Source: Camillea tinctor (taxonomy: Eukaryota; Ascomycota; Sordariomycetes; Xylariales; Xylariaceae). From it: a stretch of 52,438 nucleotides of DNA. Positions within the stretch are counted from its first letter, which is position 1, and each line of letters opens with the position of its first letter. A program made the position numbers and the translations under genes. Below the pieces are notes generated by a model that did no database searches, was not told the origin of the DNA, and saw only the letters and a list, made by a program, of their open reading frames with translations. Below are positions 1 through 11,527 of the stretch, piece after piece. The stretch covers positions 1-52,438 of the forward strand of contig MU394169.1 of assembly GCA_022578605.1 (NCBI GenBank), in the 5' to 3' direction.

Positions 1-1918
1 TTTTTAGCTTATAAGTTTTTATAAACTTTAACATAATTTTATATTTATTTATATTTATTATACTTTTTTTAATATATTTTTATATATTTATAAAGCTGCT
101 TTTATTATAAAAAATATTTTAATTATAGCTTAAGTTTAATATAAATACTTATTTTAACTTTATAATTAATATTTATAGTTTATTTTTAAACATTATTATT
201 AAACTTAATTATAAAAAATAAGTAATAATTTTAAATTTTTTAAAAATATACATTAAAAAGTTAAATACTTTATATTTTTTTAATAATTAATTAATAAAGT
301 TAATAATTTTAATATTAATAATGCTTATAATAAATATATATAAAAAAGTTATATTATTATTAAAAAATACTTTTAAAATAAACGTTATTTTATTATTATT
401 AAAGCTTTTAATAAAAATATTAAAAAGTACGCTAAAAATAAAATATATATTAAAGTTATTAATATTAAATAAGTTAAAAAAAGTAAAACTAAATTAAAAA
501 TTACTTATATTTTTAATTAAATTTAAGTTAATATTAATAATTATAATAAAAAATAAACTAAAAAATTTTAAGTTATTTTTAGCGCTATTATTTTTTTTTT
601 AGCTTTTTATTTAGCTTTTTTATTTTTTTATTTTTTATGCTTTTTTTTAATATTTTTTAGCATTTTTTTAAAGTATTTTTTTTAGTAAAAAGCATTTTTA
701 TGCTTTTTATTATAATAAATATAACTATAGCATATAATTAAAAAGTTAATATTTATTTTTTTAAACTTTTATAACTATTTTTTATATTAAACTATTAAAA
801 TAGCTTTATTAAAAATTACTGCTTTTATAATAATTTTTTTAACGTTGTTTTTAATAAAAAAAATATTATAAATAACATAAAAAACAATAAAAAAAATGTT
901 ATAAAATAATTTTAATAAATTAAAAAACTTATTAATTATTATAAATTTAATAATTTAATAAGTTTTATTTAAATTGCTTAATTTATTTTTAATAGTTTTA
1001 ATTTTAAATATTAACTTTATAATTTTTTTTTTATAAACTTTTAAAATAAAAAATTTTTATTAATAAATAAATTTTTAAAATATAGCGCTATTTTTAAATT
1101 TATAAGTTTTTTTAAGCTTAACTTATATTAATACTATAATATTATAAAGTTTTACTATAATAAATATAACTATATTTTTAAAATTATTATTTAAATAATT
1201 ATATATAATAATATAAGCTTTATTTTATTAATTTTTTTAAATATTTACTTTAATAAAAAATGCCTTTTTAAACTTTTTGTTTTTTTAAATTAATTTTATT
1301 ATTATTAACTTTTTTAAAAACATTTTTTTATACTTTATTATTAATAAGTAATTAATTAACTTTTAATTAAACTTAATTTATTTACTTAATAATTTAAATT
1401 TTTAAATTTAATTTAATTTAATATTAATAATAATATTTTTTTTTATTTACTATTATAGGCTTTTTATAGTTTAATTTTAATAGTAAGTTTTAAAGTAAAG
1501 CTATTAAAATCGTTATTAATAAAAATAAAAAAGCTTTTAAGTTTTTTAATTTATTTTTTATTTAATTTTATAATAATTATAAAAAGCTATTTAATAATAT
1601 TTTGTTAAAAAGCTACGTTATTTATTATAAAATATAACGTTTTTAACTTATAAAAGTTTTAAGTAATTTTATTAAACTATAATATAAAAAATAATAATAA
1701 TAAAAAAAAAATAAAAATAATAAAATAAATATAATAAAAATAACTTTAAAATTAAATATATTAAAGTTATTAAATATAAAAAATATAAATAATACTTAAT
1801 TTAAATATAATAATAATAATAATAAAAAAAAGTAAATAATAAATAAATAAAATTACTACTATTAAAGTTATTTATAAAAGCTTTTTTAGCATTAAATTAT
1901 AAAAACTTAGCTATAAAA

Positions 1919-2095
1919 TTGTTGGTAGGTGTACGTATTAAGAAAAAATAGAAACAATAACAGGTGTAAAAAACGGTTATATATTCGTGTTTAAAAAAGG
2001 AACTATTTAATTAAGGTTGCGCAGGAAAGCGCAACCTATTTATGTGCGGGGTATATAGTGACTTCTTATTCTTGTCATGCAACCATTAAAAATAT
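1919..2095. other. Normal-composition island inside the RIP block
   Basis: About 175 bp with ordinary base composition lie inside the A+T block. The island contains a perfect 9-bp inverted repeat, AGGTTGCGC / GCGCAACCT at 2014-2022 and 2029-2037, with a 6-base loop. There is no ORF. It may be a short terminal or subterminal piece of another transposon that was inserted later or escaped RIP. The element type is not identifiable by eye. Confidence 0.5.
2014..2037. repeat. 9-bp perfect stem, 6-nt loop inverted repeat
   Basis: AGGTTGCGC and its exact reverse complement are separated by AGGAAA. It is G+C-rich in an otherwise A+T-dominated block. Helitron-like elements carry such a hairpin near their 3' end, but no CTRR terminus is evident after it, so the element is not assigned. 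Confidence 0.6.
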
Positions 2096-2705
2096 AAAAA
2101 ACAGTTTTTATTAAAAAATTTAAAAAATATAAATTAAAAAATTAACTTTAAATAAAAGTCATATTTATTAATATTTATAAATGCTATTGTTAATATATTT
2201 TTTTTTATTTTTTATAACTTTTTTTTTTTTTTAAAACAATATATAAAATAAAGTTAAAAAAAAAAATTAATAACTTTTTTTAACTAAGTTTTAATTATAG
2301 CTAATAATTTTAATAATATTATATGCTTTATAAATTTTTAAATATAGCTTTTATTATTATAGCTTAATAATTTTATTGCTTAAATTGCATTAAATTAGCA
2401 ATATATGCTTATAAATGCAAATAAATAAAAATAAAGCGTAAAAAAAATAAAAAAAAACAATATAAAAATGCTACTTTAAAAAAAAAGTAAATTTTTTTTA
2501 AGCTAAATAAATTTAGTTATTATATAATATTTTGTTATTATTATTACGCAATAAAAAATAAACTTTTATTTATTATAAATAAAAAAATTAAATTAATAAA
2601 TAAGTTTTAAACAATAATATTATAAATTAAAAAATAACAATAATTAAAGCTTTTTAAGCTTATAACCTATTAATTTTAAATAAGTTGCTATAAAGTATAT
2701 TTTAA

Positions 2706-3039
2706 TGTTAAAAAGAGAAATACCGTAGGCTTTAAAGGCCTACTAGATGTTTTATATACAGCATAAGTATGGGACGCACAGACCACCTATTTCAACATAA
2801 AGAGCGGAGTAGTTCCGCACTAGGAAGAAAAAAGACCAGTGAGACGGAAAATGTCCGAGACCGAGGGGCAACTTAGATATGGAAAATCCCCGCGATATCA
2901 TCTAAGTTGGAGAAGCGAGCATCTATTTTACTTACACAGTCTCTCTAATGTATTTAGTCTGCATTCCAAATTAACTAGATCATAAGTCTCTACTCCTGTA
3001 TCTTCTGAATACTACGTTAATCCACAATTCGATACTACC
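2706..3039. other. Intergenic border between RIP block and first gene
   Basis: Normal-composition DNA with no ORF of its own. It carries a 9-bp inverted repeat, AACTTAGAT (2870-2878) and ATCTAAGTT (2900-2908), and a shorter GTAGGC/GCCTAC pair around 2726-2744. It presumably contains the promoter and 5' leader of the dehydrogenase gene starting at 3040. No clear TATA box was found. Confidence 0.5.
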
Positions 3040-4182
3040 ATGGCAGATGCTTCGGAGACTGTTCAATCGAACATCCAAAAGATACACGTTGATGCATCTG
3101 AAGCTAGAAGATTTGTTGAAAATGTTTTGGTCGGAAATGGTGTTCCTGTAGTGAATGCTGCCACTGTCGCGAAGTGTCTCATAGCGGCTGACTTGAGAGG
3201 AGTTGACACTCATGGAATGAACCGTATTCCTTCATATATGGCCCGTATACGCCAAGGAGTTCTCGACGCAACGGCTAGTCCCGAGCTCACCAAAGTGACT
3301 CCTGTAGTCGCTCAAGTTGACGGCCGAAATGGTTTCGGCTTCCTCGCGGCATCTACCGGAATTGAAGCAGCTATTGATATGGCCCGCGAATTTGGGATCG
3401 GCATGGTTAGTGTTAAACACTCGAACCACTACGGCATGAGTGCCTGGATTGTACAGAAGGCTATAGATGCCGGTATGATGAGTCTGGTGTTTACCAACTC
3501 AAGCCCAGCGCTGCCAGCTTTTGGTGGCAAAAGCAAACTGTTAGGGGTCTCTCCCATAGCCTGTGGTGCCCCGGGAGGGAAGGAGAAACCATTCATATTA
3601 GACATGGCCCCTTCAGTTGCAGCACGAGGCAAAATCTACAAGGCCAAGAGACGAGGAGAGAAAATCCCCTCTGATTGGGCTCTAGATTCTGGGGGGAGGC
3701 CCACCGACGACCCCGATGCAGCACTTGGAGGAGTAATGCTGCCCATGGGAGGGCCCAAAGGCTCAGGTTTAGCCATTATGATGGATGTTTTCTCAGGAGT
3801 ACTATCCGGTAAGTCCAAGATTATAAGGTGAAATTTAAATATTCTAACCCTGACTGTAGGCTCTGCTTTTGCCGGACATGTGACTGGTCCCTACGACCCC
3901 AGCAAAGCGTCTGATGTTGGTCACTTTTTTGTAACTATTAAGCCAGACCTTTTTATGAGCCTTGACGAATTTAGGGAACGAATGGACTATCTTCATCAGC
4001 GTGTGGTGAATTCTGATAAAGCAGCTGGCGTTGATAGAATATACTTCCCCGGTGAGATTGAGCAGTTGCTCCAGGAAGAGAGAGAAAGGACAGGCATCCC
4101 TCTTGTCCAGGCTGAGATTGATATATTGAACCAAGAAGCAAAGCGTGTAGGAAAGCTAGAGTTAGTAGTAAAAAGCAACTAA
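3040..4182 (+). CDS. Malate/L-lactate dehydrogenase (Ldh2) family oxidoreductase
   Basis: Two exons, 3040-3808 and 3860-4182, encode 363 residues. The 51-bp intron has donor GTAAGT and branch CTAAC/CTGAC, and the split Gly codon (257) restores the conserved block running from SGVLSG into SAFAGH. The Ldh2/YbiC fold is clear: DTHG at 56-59, the catalytic-His motif HSNHYG at 127-132, DMA at 188-190 and GGPKG at 237-241, with normal family length (about 350). Family members reduce or oxidise 2-oxoacids, 2,3-diketo-gulonate or cyclic imines (piperideine- and pyrroline-2-carboxylate) with NAD(P)H, so the substrate is open. No targeting signal is obvious, so it is probably cytosolic. It starts 335 bp from the RIP block and converges on the methyltransferase gene (150-bp gap). 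A role with the sugar-acid enzymes downstream is inference. Confidence 0.9.
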
Positions 4183-4332
4183 GTTAGCGGTTCCCTACAG
4201 GATGGGCAAACATAGTGAATAAAGGGAAACTGAATTCAAAAGGGGGAACATAGTTTTTAGTGAAATGTTTACTTTCATCATAAGCATTCCATGTCGACTG
4301 AAATGAATGTGATATAAGTCCTCGCTCAGACA

Positions 4333-5741
4333 TCATTGGTTCGCAACTGCGACCAGAATGCTCTCTCCTGTCTCTGGATTATATGCTGTCTTCTGCATCA
4401 ATTTTAACCCTGCTCTCCCTAGAAGACTATCCCACTGTCTCTCAGTCCTTTCAGCTGATGCTAGACTAGTCATCATGGTTATATCCTGTACAGTAGAACG
4501 TAAATTTGCACCCAAATTAGGGATGACCATTTCATCAATGATAAGTATTGAACCCTGCGACATAGCCGGAATAGTGTTACCAAGAATTGCGAGTGCCTTA
4601 TCATCTGGGTAGTCTTCCAATACATTACGCATGTAATAGATTTTGGCACCTGTTCCTGTTTTAGAAAAGCTCAAAATACACTCATGATGATAGTGGTTTT
4701 TTACCCTTGACTGGCTGTTCTGTCCAGAAATCAAATGGATACTTCTCTACCCCATCCGTAACGGGAGCTTGTGACAACACAAAGGGCTGATCCTGGAGAA
4801 TTACGCGACCGGACACTTGAGGATGGGCTTTCCTAAGCAGCGAACATTGCTGTCCTAAACCACCACCTATATCAACAAAAACCACGGTGTCATCTGATGA
4901 GCCATTTACATGGCCGACGAAATCGAAAACATCCAGCCATGTGTTCTGTTCTTGGTGTTGCTCGGCCATCCACAGATTGAAATCAGACATGAGTTCGGGT
5001 TGGTCCATGGCCCAGACGTAAGATGGCTTGTCCGTCTTATGGGCCAATTGAAATGGGCTATGCAGGACGTTGGATGGGTTGGCGTATTGAGTATCCGCAA
5101 GAAACTTGGGAGTCACTAAAAGGCATGGCATGATCACCGAGAAACTTTATGCCAAAAGTTAGATTTAACCAAGTGAAGGTGTGTTGATCTATCAGCGGAA
5201 CTCACCTATGTGCGATTCCCGCACGGAATCCTTCGCGCGCAAGGGTGCGAGTGATGTTATTTGCCGCAAAAGCATCTTCTCCTACCTCAGTAATGAGGTC
5301 GTTGGAAGCAAGGAAACGAAGGATACGGCCTACCAATATACCATCAGATATCAAGTACTGTGGTAGTCTATTTATCCAGCGTGACTTACCAAGCAGTACG
5401 GGATCGGCCTTTGAGTCAGCGGCCAAAAAAGCACTTTTAAGCGGCTCTGGGGCTTTTGCAAGCTTTTCGAACAGGCCGAGATCACAGGCAACCTGGCAGA
5501 AGGTCAAGATCATGGGCTGTATGTATATCATTAGCTTCACTAGATACCTAATCCGTTTCAACAGAAAATATAGGAGAAGAGCAACTGATCTTACCGACCC
5601 ATTTACTCGACTAATTGTATTGAAAGGATCTTCTGTGGCGGCAGCAAGCCTCTTGGCCGCATTGTGTAGAGTCAATCGAGTTGCCGCATCTATAGGGGGT
5701 AGTTTGGTAAATGCCTCGAGCTGCTCAAGAAGTCCATCCAT
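4333..5741 (-). CDS. SAM-dependent O-methyltransferase, sterigmatocystin OMT-like
   Basis: Five exons on the minus strand (5741-5595, 5516-5390, 5329-5206, 5144-4705, 4649-4333) give 384 residues; introns are 78, 60, 61 and 55 bp. Split codons rebuild conserved strings such as LLGRILRFLASND and QPVKGAKIYYMRN. An N-terminal dimerisation/winged-helix part is followed by the class I SAM site VDIGGG at about 223-228 and the IIDEM strand near 310. Length is normal for fungal plant-type OMTs. In this family the catalytic base is the His of the NVLHDxPD motif; here the motif reads NVLEDYPDD, with Glu291 in that place. The enzyme may therefore be altered or inactive as a methyltransferase. The substrate is unknown; phenolic or polyketide hydroxyls are usual. 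Neighbours (rhodopsin-domain protein, P450, Dabb) suggest specialised metabolism. Confidence 0.88.
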
Positions 5742-6489
5742 TTCTTCTTTTGTGCAGTATTGTAAATATCGAAAGAGGCTTGGTGAAGGAAGAAAATGTA
5801 TTCCTATGTTTTTTTTTTTTCACGATAAGATATTCAATTGCCTTGGTTTGGTTTGGGTATTGCAAATAGGTCAGCTTACTCGGTCAATGAATGTTGAGAG
5901 AAATATAGCATAGTGTCACGAATGAAGTCCTATGTGAGGAAATTGTAATTGCTGCTGCACGAAGAACTAAGCTACCTAGGTTAGAGGGGACCCCACGAGA
6001 GACCGCATGATGCAGTCTGGTCTGTATACGTACAAATAAATTCTTTGTTACATTTTCTAACCCATGTTCGACTTGTCACAAACTCTTGCGACCGATGAAG
6101 AAACTCAAGCCAATGAAGAAACATAGGATGTCAGTCCACTGTAGCCAACATGCAGCCATCAGTCAATATCACCCTAGTCTACAGCCCTAGCAAGTGTAAC
6201 CAAGCAAGGGGCTAACCCCTCAATGATTGATGCTCAGAGTAGGCTGGGCTATATGGAATCAAAAGCAAATTTGTGTAACCACCTCCTCAACAATATCACG
6301 ATGCAGCCTTCATTCAAAGCCATTTTAGTAAGCTTTGGCTTCCATCCCTCAAATCATCAAGCTACCATAATCTAGACAAGAAAGTATGCCAAAAAATGTA
6401 AAGCCTGGTAGGTCGACAGCCTCCATTTATATTGGTGTAAGCACACTGAGATAGCCGGATCCAATATCTCGGTATTTGTCAATGAAAGT
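5742..6489. other. Intergenic, upstream of the methyltransferase
   Basis: 748 bp between the start of the minus-strand methyltransferase and the 3' end of the next minus-strand gene. I see no coding potential. It carries the methyltransferase promoter, a T12 run at about 5809-5820, and otherwise nothing I can name. Confidence 0.5.
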
Positions 6490-7584
6490 TTACGGCTCAT
6501 CCGAAGGAAGCCTTGTTACGGATTTATCGGTGTGTTTGCCGGTCAATGGATTCCTATTCAGGGGCCATTGGGATCGTTGCCTGTCTAAGCTACTGTAATC
6601 GATATGTTTGTGATGTCGTGGATTCTTCCTGTTCACAAGTGTATCGTACAGGGGCTTCATAGTCGGTATACAAGCGCAAACAATGTTTAAGAATATTTCC
6701 GACCTATTTCTCCAACTGAATTAATAAACTTTAAAAACTAGATAGTGTACATGCCACGGGGAGAAACTTACGAGCTCCATGCATAAAGGGGGAAAAGTGC
6801 CCATGATACATCTTCGCGGATACCCAGCTCGCTAGACTGGGCTGTCTTGATAGCAGCACAAATGCCCGAGAAAGCTCCCATCCCCAGAAGAGTGCAAATA
6901 CCAATTCGTTTCCGGGTTTCCATTTTAAGGTTCCAAACGAATGTTATCGGAATGAGGGCGAGGACAAAATCAAGGAACGAGCTATAAGCACAAGTAAATG
7001 TAGCGAAGTTGGCTTGGATAGCTGGATTCAAACAAATAGCCTCCGAGACCTGGGACCACAGAGCACGAGGCGGGTTGCATTGAGCAAAGCTAAGGATAGA
7101 TGATGAAACCATACTAGCAGTGAACAAGAACATATTGACCCACAAGAACCATCTTCGTCGGAGTGACGTGGGACCCATAATGCGCTCAAGCAAAAGAACA
7201 ACAGAAATTTTCCCTATGGGAAGAGTCAATATACCAAATGGCTGGACAATCCAGTTCCATCTTGCTAATTCCATTCTATCCTCAACCGGAATGTAGTAAA
7301 TATGACGACCAAGGCCATAGTGTACCAAGACTGTGCAAAGCGACAAGGTGATAATGTTCAAAGCCTTTGAAATAAATGTTAGAGAGATATAGCAACTTTG
7401 GACTTGTTGTACATACCAGAGTAGCTAAAATGGTCCAGTCATCTGCTTTAATTCCCCCAATGAGTAGCCTGGAGTAAAATCTGGAGGTTACAAAAACAGA
7501 GGAAATTCCTATCTGAACCCAAAAGATAGCTAGGAGTGTTGGCCCACGGCTCACATCGCCATCCGGCGGAGGTGAGGCTGACAT
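6490..7584 (-). CDS. Seven-helix rhodopsin-domain (SAT4/PTH11-like) membrane protein
   Basis: Three exons (7584-7417, 7364-6772, 6703-6490) give 324 residues. The third exon is short: after a 68-bp intron it reads S-S-E-I-F then NIVCACIPTMKPLYD, the expected end of helix 7, plus a hydrophilic tail. The family pattern is plain: an N-terminal segment with RFYSRLLIGGIKADDW, GLGRHIYY after helix 2, a Cys-bearing loop (QCNPPRALW, then ICLNP), then several hydrophobic helices. Such proteins are plasma-membrane or endomembrane proteins of unknown biochemical function; some PTH11 types act in host-surface sensing, and others sit in secondary-metabolite clusters. No CFEM domain is present. It is divergent from the P450 gene across 1.45 kb. 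Confidence 0.85.
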
Positions 7585-9038
7585 GACTAAAGGCTACGGT
7601 AAAAGCAGTCTACTAAGTGTAATGAAGATTTAAAAAAAAAGAAATTGATCTGATGTGTATTAAGTCAATATAGTTGTTTAAGATGTGGAAGACGAAGTTT
7701 ACTTATTGGAAGGCTTAGGTACTCTTATTTATCTCGGTACTCCTCGCTAGTGGCCCTCTGATCGTAAGATCGTAAGGCTATGAAATATAACTCAATACAT
7801 ACTCTGGAGTGCATTTATGCCAACAGATTCTGACTTATCACCGGTCATAATTGTCTAGGTTTATTCCCTTCTGCCTACCTTTCTAAACTGAGCTTGATGT
7901 GGTGTGAAGATATTCATTCAGATATCACAGTGCCCCCAGAGCCTAGGCAAAGCTTCATGATAGGGCCATAGGTGCACAACAGACCGCATGAATGTCTCAG
8001 CCTATCATCGCCAACCAAAAATTTGTCGGAGTTGTATGCAGGTTGGATTGCCAAATAATAATGCCATGCATAGTCAGTCTCAGACATATCTGACAGTGAG
8101 ATACCCCTCCCCGCCGAAATATCGTAGCCGTCAGGTTGGTACTTAGGTTTAAAAAGCCTAGATAATGTTGACCAATGAGATGAGAGAAGATTATGTAGCA
8201 GTTGGTAATGATACGCTATTGTTGGTGTCGTACTCCAATGTTCGCATACAATATTGCAACCCGAAGTCTCAGATACATACAAGTGTAACCGTGAGAAAGG
8301 CTATGCCTCAACATGATTCATATAATATAAGTTTATTTTGGGAAGTAGGTTCGCTATTAGAGTGCCACATAACAGTGGGGGTCTGATGAGCAGGACCATC
8401 TTGCGACTGACGATGACGATCATTGTCATGTTTTTCCACACGGAGCCGAATCCATGCATAGGATATGCACTTGGTAAACCAAGGAGATAAGCCAATAAAA
8501 GCCAAAACAGATGTAACTCTTGTGAGTCAATGGTCGCGGCTATAGCAAATTCAACTAGGTGAAGTATTGCTATAGAAATTTAGGAAAAGATTCGTATAAT
8601 ATAGAGACCTGATTCAGCCAAGTGGTAAGTTGAAGAACCAAAGACTAAGTAAATGTTTAGATCGCTTTGTTCCGACGAGGAGAGTTACTATCTAAATCTC
8701 CATTGAAGGTTTGCTAGGGTATTTTCCCCCACTATATAAGCTGAACTTGTGAAATGCTACGATGAAATCTGCACAATTTGTGGAACATAATGCGGGCTAC
8801 CGCCTCAGTCACATAGCCTTATTCAATGTTGTATACCTAGAGGGAAATAACCCGGAGGTATGCGAGGAAGTAAGTGGATGGTCAAAAAGATGCAAAGAGC
8901 TACTCTTATAACCTACCTGTTTATGATCTAGACGGAGGGATAGACTTTAATACTCGTCGTCAAACAATCTCATTCTGGCATAACAAAATTTAATATACAT
9001 CTCTCCCTAACGCCTAATACATCAGTTTACTCGACAAG
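7585..9038. other. Long divergent intergenic region
   Basis: 1.45 kb separate the membrane-protein gene (minus) and the P450 gene (plus). Short open stretches exist (for example 7914-8282, minus) but they lack an ATG start, splice logic or a recognisable family. A TATA-like ACTATATAAG near 8730-8740 could serve the P450 gene, with a leader of about 250 nt. Nothing else is identified. Confidence 0.5.
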
Positions 9039-10975
9039 ATGCAGCTAGTACATGTTTATTTATTTCTAGCTGTCTCGGGTGTTTTTTCACACGTTTTCTA
9101 TTTTATGCACGGCGAGCATCATCTCGATGCCCCTGTGATCTTGTGCGTTTCCTTAGCATTTCTTTTACTCCCTCATATATTCAATTTCATGGTGAATCAA
9201 GAGACAACAGGTATCGATATATGTCAAATAATCCTCCTCCAAGCTTCTTATCTTTTCTCCTTATACGCAAGTATTGTTACGTATCGCATTTTCTTTCACC
9301 GCACGAGAGGATTTCCTGGGCCAAAACTGGCTGCTATATCTAAGCTCTATCACTTGTTTAAGGCTAGAGACTGTCGACAGCATATTTTTCTCGACGACCT
9401 GCATAAGAGCCATGGTGATTTCGTGCGGACTGGACCCAACGAGATTACAATATTTCACCCAGATGCAATCCTACCAATTCATGGTTCAAATTCACGCTGT
9501 ACCAAAACAGATTGGTATGATAACCTTTTACCGGTAAATGCAGTGGTTCTTGCGCGGTCGCGTGATGAGCATGACTGGCGCCGTCGGATCTGGGATCAAG
9601 GATTCAGTATCAAGGCCCTGAAGCAACACGAGGAAACCATCTTAGAACATGCTCTCCTGGTGAAGAGGGCTATAGATGGACGGGTAAACAATACCGTTAA
9701 TATTACAAGATGGGTTGAGTACTACGGGTTTGATGTGATGGGAGCTATTCAGTATAGTCAGTCGTTTGGCATGCTGGAGAATGGTTGTAACCACTGGGTC
9801 TTGGATGTTTTCAAGGCTGGGACCATAATTCTTGGCTCTATGACGTCAACCCCTTGGCTTATTCGAATAGTTGACTCGCTCAGCTTTTATGCGGGCGTAA
9901 ATAACTACCTTTCCTGGGCAAGGGATTGTATTAATTGGCGAATCAGGGTAAAAGCTCTACAACGTGCAGCCCCCTTTGGAACCGTAGCTAACAATATCCT
10001 TTAGAATGAGCCAAAGAAGAATGACGTTGGTCCTTCCCCGTATTGAAGAGCGTTTCATATCTAACTCGTGTGTTCAGACAATCGGTTGGCTCATCGACGA
10101 TGCCAGGAGGAATTCTAGTATCGAAAAGGATTGGAACTGGCTAATGGGCGACTTTTTAACTATGGTGACCGGTGGCACGTAAGCCTCAACATTTCATATC
10201 TTTATATTATATACTGTGCTGAACGTCCAGTAGGGAGCCTGTCATATCTGCTATTATATTCCTTTTCTATCATCTAGTTCAGGATCCGAAACATGCTACG
10301 ATCATTCGAGGGGAGATTTCAACCCTAACCTCGTATTCGGATACTACGCAGCTCAACTGCCTTGAACATCTCAATGCTTGCATTAATGAGACCTTCCGTC
10401 TCCATCCCTCCATCCCATCTGGCGGGTTGCGCATGACACCACGCGAGGGTCTCCAAATCAATGGTATATGCATCCCTGGTTGCACAACAGTTCTTGTACC
10501 GCAATATACAGTCGCTCGAAGTAGGTTTTACAATTACTGTACAACATTTGCCATCATCATCATTTTTGCTAATGTAATAAAACAGGGGTAGACTGCTTCG
10601 AGCAACCCAATGAGTTTATTCCTGAGCGTTGGACCACAAAACAACATCTCGTCAAGAGTAGAACTGCCTTCATGCCGTGGGGCTTAGGTTAGTTAAAGTT
10701 CAACCTGACTACAAGTCAAAACATAAGTTGCTAATGCCTTCGGTCTTCTGGCAGGAGCCTATATGTGTGTCGGAAAGAATTTAGGTCTCATGGAAATTCG
10801 GACACTAGCAGTAGTATTGCTTGACAACTTCGATATCACTTTTGCTCCAGGCGAAGACGGGACGTCTCTTCACCAGAAAACACTGGATTGTTTTGCAACT
10901 ATTCCAGGACCTCTGGAGCTAAAATTCGATTGCCGAAAGCCTGAAGCACAGATCATAGACAATTTGTATCGCTAG
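9039..10975 (+). CDS. Cytochrome P450 monooxygenase, three-helix N-terminal anchor
   Basis: Six exons (9039-9947, 10005-10025, 10078-10178, 10234-10520, 10586-10687, 10755-10975) encode 546 residues. Exon 2 is a 7-codon micro-exon between introns of 57 and 52 bp, each with a CTAAC branch; without it the frame is closed by stops. The N terminus has three hydrophobic segments before the FPGPKLAA hinge, typical of one fungal P450 clade. ExxR is E396-T-F-R399, the PERW-type motif is present, and the heme loop is PWGLGAYMCVG with axial Cys478. The usual Phe of the heme motif is Trp and the usual Arg is Tyr. The I-helix reads GGTEPV rather than AGxDT. It is an ER-membrane monooxygenase of unknown substrate. 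Tail-to-tail with the Dabb gene (74 bp). Confidence 0.88.
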
Positions 10976-11049
10976 ATGAAATGCCAATAAATCTAAATTA
11001 GATCTTTATTCTCCATACAACTTCCTTAACTCAAAGCTATTAGCCGATA

Positions 11050-11527
11050 TTAACTAATCGCATTCACTAAGCCATTTGCCATTGATGTTCCGACCTGATC
11101 TCCCACTTCAAAATCAAACCGTATCACGTCGTCCTTGAACGGCCAAAGATGCGTGCTTGTAACTCTTATCTCGCATTAGTACCCCTTTATTCTGTCCCAA
11201 TGCCCGTAAACTCACCGATGGTGTTCGTCGCTAGCTTGGTATTGAGCTAGAGCTTCTATGTCCTTATGATAGCTGACCAGAGCGCAATGGAACCCCTTGC
11301 TCCGCTCAATTGGGTCTGTCACTGAGGGCCCACCGACAACAAGGCTTGAATTGAGAACACATGGTAGGTCTTTAAGTTTCCTCAGCTCGGTCACCAGGGT
11401 CTCCTTTTGGGACTCTGAGACGTCGTCTCGGAGTTTGAAAAGCACTGTTTCTTCCAGTGTTAGTAGATGCTCATTCCTATGATATTACAGCTTTAACCCT
11501 TTACTAACCTATATGTACAATAGTCAT
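11050..11527 (-). CDS. Stress-responsive Dabb (dimeric alpha+beta barrel) protein
   Basis: Three exons (11527-11509, 11444-11216, 11164-11050) give 120 residues. The first exon is only 19 nt: MTIVHI, then a split Val codon joins directly to LFKLRDD, the Dabb N-terminal strand. The last exon continues DEHHR into VTSTHLWPFKDDVIRFDFE, the family's C-terminal strand. Introns of 64 and 51 bp have CTAAC and ACTAAT branches. Dabb proteins form small dimeric barrels; fungal members are stress proteins or act in natural-product pathways as cyclases or decarboxylases. The His residues of the DEHH motif are of the kind used in such barrels. Its place between P450 and dehydratase suggests a pathway enzyme, but the reaction cannot be read from sequence. 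Confidence 0.85.

Larger units (their letters stand above)
1..2705. repeat. RIP-degraded A+T-rich repeat block
   Basis: Nearly the whole stretch is A and T, dominated by TpA, with no open frame of useful length. C and G survive mostly as GC in TTAGC, TGC and AAGC contexts. This is what repeat-induced point mutation (C to T on either strand) leaves of a former transposon in Pezizomycotina. The left end lies outside the window. The right edge is abrupt near 2705, where normal composition resumes. I cannot tell which element this was. A less degraded island at about 1919-2095 interrupts it and is listed separately. Confidence 0.85.

Noticed and set aside
7914..8282. 122-codon open stretch on minus between membrane-protein and P450 genes
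   Set aside because: It starts with TTG, not ATG, shows no domain, and has no splice context; likely chance.
9948..10077. Frameshift or stop codons breaking the P450 gene
   Set aside because: The stops fall in two short introns with CTAAC branches; the micro-exon 10005-10025 restores the frame.
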